This document shows positions 9,327 through 18,300 of a stretch of 64,000 nucleotides of DNA, piece after piece (positions within the stretch are counted from its first letter, which is position 1; each line of letters begins with the position of its first letter). Under the pieces are notes generated by a model. That model was not told the DNA's origin. It made no database searches and saw only the letters and a program-made list of their open reading frames with translations. The position numbers were made by a program, and so were the translations under genes. Origin of the DNA: Parabacteroides sp. PF5-6 (GTDB lineage: Bacteria > Bacteroidota > Bacteroidia > Bacteroidales > Tannerellaceae); assembly GCF_029504695.1 (NCBI RefSeq), contig NZ_JAQFIN010000009.1, forward strand, positions 1 to 64,000, read 5' to 3'.

Positions 9327-9364
9327 AATATAACCGTTGTCCCCCTCTGAAACACCATTGTGCC
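9311..9364 (+). promoter_or_regulatory. Three ACCRTTGTSCC direct repeats before the 9382 regulator
   Basis: ACCATTGTCCC begins at 9311, ACCGTTGTCCC at 9333 and ACCATTGTGCC at 9354, spaced 22 and 21 bp, about two helical turns. They overlap the end of the preceding gene and occupy the place of a -33 element. Direct repeats ~21 bp apart are the usual binding geometry of AraC-type regulators, so an activator site is inferred. Confidence 0.55.
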
Positions 9365-9365
9365 T

Positions 9366-9373
9366 TATCTTTG
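9366..9373 (+). promoter_or_regulatory. -7 box of the 9382 regulator
   Basis: TATCTTTG lies 8 nt before the ATG at 9382 and has no TTG at -33. It rules out translation from the upstream TTG at 9337, which would lie outside the transcript. Confidence 0.65.
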
Positions 9374-9381
9374 CCGCGCTT

Positions 9382-10569
9382 ATGCTTAAACATATTACCA
9401 TACAGCTTCCGTTATTGGTCTCTTTGTTTTGGGGGGTACTTTTCCTCACGAACCGGAAAGTCAATACCCGCTCGCAGAATATATGGACGGGGGTGATCGC
9501 ACTGATTGCCGTGACGATGGGCGTGGCGGTCTTTTATTGGTATATGGAGCGCGACGACTACAGCCTGTATTACAAACTGGACATCGTCGAGACCTATTCG
9601 ACACTTTTATTTATTCCCGCCATCTTTTTATATTTCCGGGAAGTGACGGGCGATAAAAGCTGGTCGGCTTTGAAGATCAGCTTGTTCTTTGTTCCGCCAC
9701 TCTTGTTTGCCACCGCAAACGCGATCGGTTTCCTGTATGCCGGCGAGGCGCAGGCGGTCCGTTTTATGAAAGACGTAGTTGAAAACAATGGGCAGGTCGT
9801 TTTCGACAATCCGTTTTTCTATCAGATGCGTTTCTTTATCAGTGAATACACCTACAGCCTGTTGTTAGGGTTGCAGGCGGTGTCGTTATTGGTCTATGCC
9901 GTTTATCGCCTGTTGTTGTACCGCCGCCACCTCCGCGATTTCTTTTCCAATATCAACGACAAAGGGCTGCGCCACCATTGGATGGCGTTAGGGGGCATAT
10001 TCGTGTTTCTCGTCCTTACCTTCTGGGCCGCCGAATCGGGTTACGTGCTTTATGTCACGTACCACTATGTGGTTTCGGTCTTTATGCTCCTTTACGCCGG
10101 TACGCTCTATTTTATCTGTTACCATGTCTCCTATGGGTCGTACACCTCCGAGAAGGTCAGCGAACACCTTGTCGTGGACGTGGAAGAACCGCAAGAGCCG
10201 CAAGAACAAAATCCGGACGAAGAACATCCCAAAACCTACCTGAAGTTCCTCCCGAGATTCAACCAGGTGATCGATGAAGAACAGATCTTTCTGCAGAAGA
10301 ACCTCCGGCTCGACGATGTGGCCGCTTTGGTGGGCACCAACCGCACCTATATCTCCCATATCCTGAAAGACGAATACCATTGCACCTTCTGGGAATTTAT
10401 CAACCATAAACGGATCGAATATGCCAAAGAAGAGATGCTGCGCAACCCCGATTCTACGGTGGAAAGGCTGACCGAGATCTGCGGTTTCTCCCACGGCACC
10501 GCCTTCAGCCGCGCCTTCCGCCAATGCGAAGGGATTACTTTTAAGGAGTGGCAGAAGGAATTGCAGTAA
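9382..10569 (+). CDS. Polytopic membrane AraC-family regulator
   Basis: The first ~250 residues hold about seven hydrophobic segments (e.g. LPLLVSLFWGVLFLTN, IWTGVIALIAVTMGVAVFYW, WMALGGIFVFLVLTFW). A charged Glu-rich linker and a C-terminal AraC-type HTH follow (about residues 295-395; DDVAALVGTNRTYISHILK is the first recognition region). Integral-membrane AraC proteins of this shape are common in Bacteroidetes, but their signals are largely unknown. The ATG at 9382 is chosen because the -7 box sits between it and an upstream TTG. It lies 55 nt after the 7587 regulator and upstream of a toxin-antitoxin pair and the 11458 surface protein, whose promoter shares a 16-bp motif with this gene's promoter. 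Confidence 0.8.
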   Translation: MLKHITIQLPLLVSLFWGVLFLTNRKVNTRSQNIWTGVIALIAVTMGVAVFYWYMERDDYSLYYKLDIVETYSTLLFIPAIFLYFREVTGDKSWSALKISLFFVPPLLFATANAIGFLYAGEAQAVRFMKDVVENNGQVVFDNPFFYQMRFFISEYTYSLLLGLQAVSLLVYAVYRLLLYRRHLRDFFSNINDKGLRHHWMALGGIFVFLVLTFWAAESGYVLYVTYHYVVSVFMLLYAGTLYFICYHVSYGSYTSEKVSEHLVVDVEEPQEPQEQNPDEEHPKTYLKFLPRFNQVIDEEQIFLQKNLRLDDVAALVGTNRTYISHILKDEYHCTFWEFINHKRIEYAKEEMLRNPDSTVERLTEICGFSHGTAFSRAFRQCEGITFKEWQKELQ

Positions 10570-10574
10570 AAGAC

Positions 10575-10605
10575 TTGTTTCCTCAAGGTAGAAACAGTAT
10601 ATTTG
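10575..10605 (+). promoter_or_regulatory. Promoter of the toxin-antitoxin operon
   Basis: TTG (10575-10577) and TATATTTG (10598-10605) are 20 bp apart, a full Bacteroides-type promoter ending 29 nt before the antitoxin ATG at 10635. Confidence 0.75.
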
Positions 10606-10623
10606 TACATTATAACGTACAAA
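10602..10623. promoter_or_regulatory. Palindromic operator over the TA promoter
   Basis: TTTGTAC (10602-10608) and GTACAAA (10617-10623) form an inverted repeat with an 8-bp spacer overlapping the -7 box and the expected transcription start. This suits autorepression by the antitoxin or the complex. Confidence 0.6.
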
Positions 10624-10634
10624 ATAACAACATC

Positions 10635-10859
10635 ATGATAGTAATAAGCGCAGGGGAGCTTCGCAATAATATGAAGAAGTATTTGGATATGGCTGCCACA
10701 GAAAGAGTCGTAATCCAACGAGGTAGTACGGAGATGTTTGAATTGGTGAAAAAAGACCGTATAGAAGAGCCCGGGATGGAAGACTTGGAACGTGCGATAA
10801 CCAGCGATGAGCTAATCAGACGAATTATTCCCCGAATCGAAAAACTGTTTGTTAAATGA
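10635..10859 (+). CDS. Type II antitoxin, Phd/YefM-like
   Basis: A 74-aa protein whose N-terminal half (ISAGELRNNMKKYLDMA, then VVIQRGSTEMFELVKKD) looks like the Phd/YefM DNA-binding fold. The charged helical C-terminus would wrap the toxin. The ATG at 10635 is preferred over an upstream in-frame start because promoter and operator lie just before it. Its stop overlaps the toxin start by 4 nt (ATGA), typical translational coupling of TA pairs. Confidence 0.78.
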   Translation: MIVISAGELRNNMKKYLDMAATERVVIQRGSTEMFELVKKDRIEEPGMEDLERAITSDELIRRIIPRIEKLFVK

Positions 10860-11188
10860 AAGTCCTGTTCCTTTCTGAAATAGAAGATTATCTTTTTGAT
10901 TTAACCGAAGTCCTTTACCAACTGGAATATTTTGGTTTTAAGGAGAATGCTGTTCTCTACATTACCGAGCTGATACAAGATATAACTTTAAACCTACATC
11001 ATAAGCAAAAGAGGAGTGCACCCCATTATTTTTCCCGATATGGCAAAGGCATGTCTTATGCCGTTTTTAAGAAGAATAAGAATACACAATGGTATGTTTT
11101 CTTTAATACTTATCACAAGAATGGAGAAACAATTTATCTGATCAGATTTGTTGGGAACAACCATTCGCTGGCACAATACCTAATGTAA
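10856..11188 (+). CDS. Type II toxin, RelE/ParE-like
   Basis: A 110-aa protein coupled by 4 nt to the antitoxin. N-terminal helices are followed by strands matching the RelE/ParE fold (SYAVFKKNKNTQWYVFFNTY, ETIYLIRFVGNN). By family it would be an mRNA interferase or gyrase poison; the sequence does not say which. The pair sits between an AraC regulator and the surface protein likely linked to it, so it looks like an insertion or a stabiliser of the island. Confidence 0.7.
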   Translation: MKVLFLSEIEDYLFDLTEVLYQLEYFGFKENAVLYITELIQDITLNLHHKQKRSAPHYFSRYGKGMSYAVFKKNKNTQWYVFFNTYHKNGETIYLIRFVGNNHSLAQYLM

Positions 11189-11301
11189 TCATAATCCTAT
11201 ATTTTGTACGGAACCGCCGTTTGTATTGAGATTGCAAAACCTTATTCTTCAAGCCCTACAACTGCATTTTTTTTCGTTCTGTTATCTTTTATACGCTGTC
11301 T

Positions 11302-11336
11302 GTTATCCCCCTCAGAAGGCCTGCCCCCTATCTTTG
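11302..11336 (+). promoter_or_regulatory. Promoter of the 11458 surface protein with shared upstream motif
   Basis: TATCTTTG at 11329-11336 is the -7 box, with no TTG at -33. At that place is GTTATCCCCCTCAGAA (11302-11317), nearly identical to GTTGTCCCCCTCTGAA (9336-9351) in front of the 9382 regulator. A common activator is inferred. The 5' leader would be about 115 nt. Confidence 0.6.
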
Positions 11337-11457
11337 CACGCGCATACAAGCTAAGATTGTCATAGCTCTATCTCACTGCCTTTATTAAGGGAGACAAACA
11401 GAAAGCATACCGTTTAGTGAATCTACATTATTATAGTACATATTAAAAAATCAAAGA

Positions 11458-13953
11458 ATGAAAGAAAAATTTTACTTGTTATGGTTAAGCGCGTTGGCGC
11501 TTTTGGTGTTTACGGGTGCCGCGAAGGCGGAGACTGTTGACTATACGCTTTATTTTGGGAATGGCGATGACGACTGGTCGTTGTATACGGATGAAGACCT
11601 TTCCGAAAGATACAATGGAAATATAGGGAACTGGCAAGCCTCTGAAAATACGCTGGAGCTAAGTGGTTTTAACTTTACAACAAGTGCACCTTTAGCTTTG
11701 CAGATGCCTAACGGGAGCAGCCTTGTATTGAATGAAAGCACTGAAAATACAATTGAAAGCACAACAAATACAGGCATAAAAACATTAGGAATATTAACGA
11801 TCACCGGAGCAGGTAGTCTGCATGTTATTGCAGCAGATGTTGCCAACTCAGTGGCTATTTACTTCCAAGGTAAGCTTACTATAGCGGGTGGCGCTCATTT
11901 GATTGCAGAAACAAAAGGTACTACTTTCCGGGGATATGGACTTTGGGGTAATAGTGGTATAGAGATTAAGGATGGTAGTAAGCTTGAAGCTTCTGCCGGA
12001 TTGCGTGGTATTCACCATACTGGTCAACTGGTTATAGATTCATATAGTACAGTCCTTGCCCAGGGAAAGATAAATGCAATTCATGGAAGTACCCTTCCTG
12101 ATCCTGCGAATACGGCAATCTATGCTTCTGTCAATTATGATGGCAGTGGAGCGACAACAGAGAATATAACATGCAACGGAACGTATAAAGTCGATAGCGA
12201 TGTAGCAAAATATGTACTGATCGCCCCGAATATCGAAGACGGTCTGAAAACGCTTGCGAAGAATTATATTGTTGACTCCCAGGAAGGCTTAGCCGAATTG
12301 GCGGATATTGTGAATGGGACGGGGGATTATACGGAAGGAGCAAATGCATTGGCCGGTTATTCCTTTACGATGATGGCGGATATCGCATTGACGGGATTGA
12401 CAGGAACCGGTTGGACGCCGATAGGGACATCTGGAGATCCTTTTAGCGGCACCTTCGATGGTAATGGCCATACGATTTCTGGATTGTGGATCAATGATGC
12501 GAATGCCAATGCCGGATTCTTTGGCTACATATTCCAAGCTACGGTTAAAAATCTGGGATTGGAATTAGGGGCAGATGGAATTAGAGGAGGTCTTGTTGGC
12601 GGACTGGCATCTCTTTGTGCTTATAGTACGGTTAATAATTGTTATGTTTCCGGAACAGTAGAAGCGACATCCGATTTAGGTGGTTTACTGATGGCTAATG
12701 TTCTTCACTCTACTATTTCAAACTGTTATGTAGAGGGAAGTATTAAGGGGTCTCAAATAGGCGGGTTGATTTGTTTTTTGAGTAACAGTCAGCTTTCTAA
12801 TTGTTATGCTGCCTGTGAAGTTAATGCAGGGTCTTATGGTGGTGGGCTAATAGCTACTTTATCAGGCGATGAGGCAAATGTAGAAAACAATCTAGTAATC
12901 AGCTCTTCCATAACTGCTTCAGTACAAATAAGCAGGATTATATATGCTACCTATGATAATGTGAGGCTTGCAAACAACCACGCCTGGGTAGGTAATATCC
13001 CGGATGGAACAGGTGAAACATTTGCTCACGACGGCCTAAACGGCGCCAATTGGTCGGGCGATATGACCGACCAGCCGATCAAGGATTGGAACAAAGAAGG
13101 TGAAGACCCGATTTGGATCATTGACCTTACAGGTGAAACAATGCCCAAACTGGCGGTTTTTGGCGACAATCAACCGACTGTCCTTAATCCGAAATACCAA
13201 CCGGAAACCCCGGGCACAGGTATCACCCATACCATCCAACTTGAAGTGGCTGAAGGCATCGACCTATATAATATGACAGCCGGTAACCATACGGTAGCTG
13301 AAGACGATCACCTGTTCCTGCAATTCCTACCGGAAGACCGGGCATTGGGTGCTGCCGATATCCTGTTCCTGATCGATGGCATCGAAACAGCCTTTACGGC
13401 AACCGAATCGGGTAATTACTATTCGTATATCCTGAACCCGGTCGAAGCCGATCATACGATCCTGATCGCGTTGCGGGAGTATCCTGTTACCCTGCCCGAA
13501 GTGGAAGGCGTAACCTATAATGTAGGCGCGGGTACCCATCGGGTGCCTTACGGCGAGACATTCACCTTTAGCCTCACCCTGGCCGACGGTATCGACCCGG
13601 AGAAAGTACATGTGTTTGCCAACGGACGGGAGATCCAACCGGATGCCTTGCGTGCTGCCGTCCTGACCTATACGATCGATAAAGTAATCACCTCAATCAC
13701 GGTGATGATCGAAGGAACGAACCCGACGTCGAACGGGGATATCGCTAAAGGCGATATCACTCTTTCCATTGTCAATTGTCAATTGTCAATTGTCAATTCC
13801 GGCCCTGCCGTTGATGTGGCGGTTTACGAGATCACCGGCCAAACCGTTGTGCAACTTCGTGCCCTTCGTGGTTCAAAAACCCTTACGTTGCAACCGGGTA
13901 TTTACCTGGTGAAGGCCGGCAGTCAAACATTCAAAATAAGGATTAATGGTTAA
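11458..13953 (+). CDS. Exported surface protein with GLUG repeats and T9SS-like tail
   Basis: A signal peptide (ALALLVFTGAAKAET) is followed by beta-rich repeats and GLUG-type motifs near residues 380-480 (GGLVGGLASLCAYSTVNNCY, GGLLMANVLHSTISNCYVEG). A module at about residues 590-755 is shared with the 15367 and 24291 proteins (LFLQFLPEDRALGAADILFL). The C-terminal ~55 residues (VYEITGQTVVQL, PGIYLVKAG) resemble a type A sorting domain of type IX secretion. Four GTCAATT units lie in frame just before this tail. Probably a cell-surface adhesin or binding protein; ligand unknown. It follows a membrane AraC regulator and a TA pair. Confidence 0.78.
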   Translation: MKEKFYLLWLSALALLVFTGAAKAETVDYTLYFGNGDDDWSLYTDEDLSERYNGNIGNWQASENTLELSGFNFTTSAPLALQMPNGSSLVLNESTENTIESTTNTGIKTLGILTITGAGSLHVIAADVANSVAIYFQGKLTIAGGAHLIAETKGTTFRGYGLWGNSGIEIKDGSKLEASAGLRGIHHTGQLVIDSYSTVLAQGKINAIHGSTLPDPANTAIYASVNYDGSGATTENITCNGTYKVDSDVAKYVLIAPNIEDGLKTLAKNYIVDSQEGLAELADIVNGTGDYTEGANALAGYSFTMMADIALTGLTGTGWTPIGTSGDPFSGTFDGNGHTISGLWINDANANAGFFGYIFQATVKNLGLELGADGIRGGLVGGLASLCAYSTVNNCYVSGTVEATSDLGGLLMANVLHSTISNCYVEGSIKGSQIGGLICFLSNSQLSNCYAACEVNAGSYGGGLIATLSGDEANVENNLVISSSITASVQISRIIYATYDNVRLANNHAWVGNIPDGTGETFAHDGLNGANWSGDMTDQPIKDWNKEGEDPIWIIDLTGETMPKLAVFGDNQPTVLNPKYQPETPGTGITHTIQLEVAEGIDLYNMTAGNHTVAEDDHLFLQFLPEDRALGAADILFLIDGIETAFTATESGNYYSYILNPVEADHTILIALREYPVTLPEVEGVTYNVGAGTHRVPYGETFTFSLTLADGIDPEKVHVFANGREIQPDALRAAVLTYTIDKVITSITVMIEGTNPTSNGDIAKGDITLSIVNCQLSIVNSGPAVDVAVYEITGQTVVQLRALRGSKTLTLQPGIYLVKAGSQTFKIRING
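13771..13798 (+). repeat. (GTCAATT)x4 heptamer tract inside coding sequence
   Basis: Four perfect tandem copies of GTCAATT, translated as part of SIVNCQLSIVNS immediately before the sorting tail. Since 7 is not a multiple of 3, gain or loss of one unit would shift the frame. Confidence 0.9.
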
Positions 13954-13974
13954 TGATTAATTATTAATGATTAC

Positions 13975-14013
13975 AGAATACGCGGTGGACTATCTTGGTC
14001 TACTGCGTATTCT
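13975..14013 (+). terminator. Hairpin terminator after the 11458 gene
   Basis: A 16-bp stem (13975-13990 with 13998-14013, two G-U pairs) with loop TATCTTG is followed by TTCAACTTTC. It lies 22 nt after the stop codon. A weak T tract lowers certainty. Confidence 0.6.
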
Positions 14014-14058
14014 TTCAACTTTCAACTCTCAACTCTTCCTCTCTTCCTCCTTTTCCTT

Positions 14059-14066
14059 TATCTTTA
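14059..14066 (+). promoter_or_regulatory. -7 box of the 14071 regulator, likely leaderless
   Basis: TATCTTTA ends 4 nt before the ATG at 14071, the same spacing as for the 7587 regulator. Three heptads (TTTCAAC, TTTCAAC, TCTCAAC at 14013-14033) lie just upstream where a -33 element would be expected. Confidence 0.55.
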
Positions 14067-14070
14067 CGCC

Positions 14071-15261
14071 ATGGTTAATCTTTGGCTATTCGGGACGTTG
14101 GCGGCTTCGGCGATGCTTTGTTGGCATTGCACCCTGATGCTGTTCTGGCATCACGAACGGGTGCGCTCGCGTTTGTTTATGGGGGCGATGGTATTGTTCT
14201 GGGCGGTGATCTACTCCGTCTTGACCTTTGGCGTGGGCATGGGACAGGGTGGAAAGATCGCGGGCGGTATATTGCAACCCGTACCGATGCTCTTCGGGGC
14301 GTCTGCCGGTATCTTTATCCTGGGTTATGTGATCGAACTGTTTCGCTCGGGATGGCTTACGGCGCGACGTATCGTGGTGGGCTTACTGCCGTTTATCGGT
14401 GTGGTCTCTATTTACCTCGGCGGCATATTGTTATTGGACGAACCGGTTGAGCAACTGGATGATTTGTCGGCTTTCCGGGCTTCGTTCGCGCACTTCAACG
14501 TTTGGTTTCGCCTGCCGTTATTGGTGGTTTCTTTTGGGTATATATTGGCGATCTTCGTCTTGTTCTACCGTTGGCTTCCCTCTTTCCGCCGCCGTTCGGA
14601 GGAAGATTTCTCTTCACCCGAGCAGATGGATATCCGCTGGGGTAATGTGTTGGTGTGGGGAATGGCCTTGTTGACGAGTAGTTATTATTTCCTGTTGTTT
14701 GCCGGAGAAGAGAGTTACTACCTGTTGCACCACCTGATCGCCATCCCTTATTTCACGTATATCACCCACAAAGCACTCTTCCAGCAATCACCTTTCCCGG
14801 CGCATTACTTCCGGAACACCTTGAATCTGCAAGCGGCCGAAGAAGAGGAGATCGAAGAAGAACAGGAGCTTCTGTCGCAAACGGACATCAATGAGCCGGC
14901 ATTCACGGCAAAGATCGAAGACTACAAAACAACCTTCGAGCAGTGGATGCAAACCGAGAAGCCGTATCTGCGTCCCCAGTTCAACCGCACCGACCTCTCT
15001 TTGCAGATGGGATTGAACCGCACCTACTTCTCCCGCCTTTTCCGCGAGGGCTACGGGCAGACCTTCAGCCAGGTCGTCCGCCGTTACCGGGTGGAAGAGG
15101 CCAAACGCCTGATGCGTGAAGATCCGCGCCTGACCGCCAAAGAACTGGCTACGCATTGTGGCTTCGCTTCGCCGATCGTTTTCCACCGTGCTTTTGTCGA
15201 GATCACGGGCGTACCACCCATGCAATTCAAAGAAAAAGAGTCCTTTTTGCAAAACAGTTAA
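14071..15261 (+). CDS. Polytopic membrane AraC-family regulator
   Basis: A 396-aa paralogue in layout of the 9382 regulator. About seven hydrophobic segments fill residues 1-245 (LFMGAMVLFWAVIYSVLTFG, IVVGLLPFIGVVSIYLGGIL, VLVWGMALLTSSYYFLLF). A Glu-rich linker (AAEEEEIEEEQELL) leads to a C-terminal AraC HTH at about residues 290-392 (LSLQMGLNRTYFSRLFREGY). It sits directly before the 15367 surface protein; its last codons contain the first of two 21-bp-spaced direct repeats that probably form that gene's operator. The inferred role is membrane-linked activation of the neighbouring surface gene. Confidence 0.8.
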   Translation: MVNLWLFGTLAASAMLCWHCTLMLFWHHERVRSRLFMGAMVLFWAVIYSVLTFGVGMGQGGKIAGGILQPVPMLFGASAGIFILGYVIELFRSGWLTARRIVVGLLPFIGVVSIYLGGILLLDEPVEQLDDLSAFRASFAHFNVWFRLPLLVVSFGYILAIFVLFYRWLPSFRRRSEEDFSSPEQMDIRWGNVLVWGMALLTSSYYFLLFAGEESYYLLHHLIAIPYFTYITHKALFQQSPFPAHYFRNTLNLQAAEEEEIEEEQELLSQTDINEPAFTAKIEDYKTTFEQWMQTEKPYLRPQFNRTDLSLQMGLNRTYFSRLFREGYGQTFSQVVRRYRVEEAKRLMREDPRLTAKELATHCGFASPIVFHRAFVEITGVPPMQFKEKESFLQNS

Positions 15262-15282
15262 AAGAAATTGCAAAACAGTTAA
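15247..15282 (+). promoter_or_regulatory. Two 15-bp direct repeats 21 bp apart, likely AraC-type operator
   Basis: TTGCAAAACAGTTAA occurs perfectly at 15247-15261 and 15268-15282, a 21-bp phase. It lies ~45-80 bp upstream of the TACTTTTG -7 box of the 15367 gene, overlapping the end of the AraC gene. Confidence 0.65.
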
Positions 15283-15325
15283 TCATTCGCTTTCCAGCCC
15301 CCGAACATCAAAGGACAGCTGCGGT

Positions 15326-15333
15326 TACTTTTG
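15326..15333 (+). promoter_or_regulatory. -7 box of the 15367 surface protein gene
   Basis: TACTTTTG, 33 nt before the ATG at 15367, with no TTG at -33. Activation through the upstream direct repeats would explain this. Confidence 0.6.
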
Positions 15334-15366
15334 TGTACAAGAAAACTAACACAAAAAGGAAAACGT

Positions 15367-18300
15367 ATGAGAAGAAGAGTGCTGATTATAGCAGCCTTGC
15401 TATTGGTGATAACAACAGGGGGAATCTGGGGAGAGACTTCCGGTATTTGGACAGATTACGTGATTAACTTCATCACCGACGAGGATATTTCTGATCAGGG
15501 AAATGGTTCCGAAGCTACTCCGTATAAGATCACCAAACCCGAACATCTGGCCTATGTGGCTCTACAGGTTGTGACAGGGACGCCATATACAGATATATAT
15601 TTCAGCCTGGAAGAGGACCTTGACCTTGAAGAACACTACTGGAGGCCGATAGGGAGTTCCAGTAGACCATTTAGAGGCAATTTCAACGGGAATAATCATA
15701 CAATCCGGAATCTCTTTATAGGGAAAGACGGGAACTCTCATAAGGAGTCCGGACTTTGGGGGTATGTTGTGGTAGATTCCGAAAAAACATTGACAATAAA
15801 AAATCTAATTATAAAAGACGCGGAGATCATAGGGGGGCAATTTATGCAAGCAGAATGCACAACCGGAGGGATAATAGGTCTCCTTAAAGTATACGGAACT
15901 TTTCATATCGAAAACTGCAGCTTTTCCGGTAGTGTAACGGGAGGTAATGTTGTAGAAAATACCAGCTATGCTCAATCCTGTACAGGTGGCATAATGGGGC
16001 GGGTATTTGGGGGAAGCGCTTCAACCGTTTCCGTAACAAATTGTTCAAATAACGGAACAATAAAAGGAGGTGAAGCCACTTGGTCTACTGCACCCTCCGC
16101 ATTTTCCTATATGGCTGTCGGAGGAATAATAGGAACTGGTAATTCCAATAATACAACAATCAGCCAGTGTAGTAACATAGGGGATATAGAAGTGGGGGAA
16201 GTAGACCATGCTGAAATAAGCGTATATACCGGTGGAATTGTTGGTCACTATGGCCATTCGATAATAATAGATAATTGTTACAGTTATTGTACCGTTACTA
16301 CTTCCATTGGGTATGCCGGAGGATTAGTGGGAGAGCTCTTGTATTCTGTAGAAGGAGAATACCGTATAAAAGACTCGTATGCTGCCGGAAATATTGTGAG
16401 CCCTTCCGGTTATAGTGGAGGGCTGGTAGGGGTATTGTCGAAGAAAGAGGCGCCTGATGTTCCGGTAGTTGAAAATTGCCTGGCTGTGATGGAATTACCG
16501 GAATCCGGCAATCGTCACCGCGTGGCTGGAAGAGTAGCCATATACGACTCTGCGACAGGATATCAAGATGTAACAGACGAAAGTGTGATTGAAGCCTGTT
16601 TTGGTGAAGGCAACTACGCCTATGTCGAGAGCGAAGGAGATTGGACTCCGGCATTGAAAGGTGTTGATGGAGCCGATTGGAGTGGCTTTATTGAATCGGA
16701 TCCGATAAGTGGATGGGATCTGGATGATGTCTGGGATATTTCAAAAGCGGACACCTACTTGCCCCGGTTGAAAGCGATTGATGCGTTAGACAAAGAATTA
16801 CAACCGGATGTGCCTAATCTTATCACGATCCATGTGATTTCTTTGAGTATTCCCGAAAGTGGACTGGAGTTATCAGACGATCTACAGGCGGGGGAGCATA
16901 AAGTGAAAGAAGGGGATGACTTTTCTTTTAGCTTTACCTTGACCGACAATGCTAATTATGTCCCGGAAATCACAGTAGGAGAAGGTGAGATCACTCCGGA
17001 ATATGAAGATGGAACATATACCGTAATCCTTGAGGATATAGACGAGGATAAAGAGATTTCTATCACGTTGGTCCAGCAATATACCGTGACATTATCTATT
17101 CCCGAAAGTGGACTGGAGTTATCAGGCGATCTGCAGGCGGGGGAGCATAAAGTGAAAGAAGGGGATGACTTTTCTTTTAGCTTTACCTTGACCGACAATG
17201 CTAATTATGTCCCAGAAATCACAGTAGGAGAAGGTGAGATCACTCCGGAATATGAAGATGGAACATATACCGTAACCCTTGAGGATATTGAAGAGGATAA
17301 AGACGTTTCTATCACGTTGGTCCAGCAATATACCGTGACATTATCTATTCCCGAAAGTGGACTGGAGTTATCAGGCGATCTGCAGGCGGGGGAGCATAAA
17401 GTGAAAGAAGGGGATGACTTTTCTTTTAGCTTTACCTTGACCGACAATGCTAATTATGTCCCAGAAATCACAGTAGGAGAAGGTGAGATCACTCCGGAAT
17501 ATGAAGATGGAACATATACCGTAACCCTTGAGGATATTGAAGAGGATAAAGACGTTTCTATCACATTGGTTCAGCTGTTTGCAATATCATTATCCATCCC
17601 CAAAGAAGGACTGGTCTTATTAAACGATATGGAAGAAGGGAGCCATAAAGTGAAAGACGAAGAAGACTTCTCTTTTAGTTTTGTAATTGATCCGGATTAC
17701 AGGCAACATATTCTATCTATTATGGTAAATGGGGAAAAAGTGGAAGCGGAATATGATAAGAAAACAGAATCTTATCAATTGACCCTGCTTTCTGTTATGG
17801 AGAATAAGGATATCATTATTTCCCTGATAGCCCGGCCTATCTTTTACCATACCATTACTCTCGAAATCGCTCATGGTATTCAAGTGCTGGGGCATACTAT
17901 TTCGGGACCTCTTTCGGTAAGCAGTGGAGATGCGTTCTACCTCCAATTCCTGCCCGAAGACCGTTCGTTGACGGCTGAGGATGTGATGTTGTTGATTGAT
18001 GGGGTAGATACGCCGTTTACTGATTTTGGCAATAATCACTATTTCTCGTATATCCTCAACCCGATATCGGCAGACCATACGATCGCCATTGCCCTGCGGG
18101 AATATACCGTGACCCTGCCGGAGACTGAAGGCGTGACTTTCGATATCGGCGCGGGTGAACACCGGGCGGCATTCGGCGAAGCGTTCCGTTTCACTGTCAA
18201 CCCGGGTGACGTCGAAGATCTGAAAGTCCGAATCAACGGTATTCTTCTTGAGCCAGTCGCCACCGGCCTAAACACACTAACTTACCATATAGATCCAATC

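Noticed and set aside
15331-15366. TTG start for the 15367 surface protein
   Set aside because: It lies inside the TACTTTTG promoter box; the ATG at 15367 has an A/G-rich ribosome-binding region and leads straight into a signal peptide.
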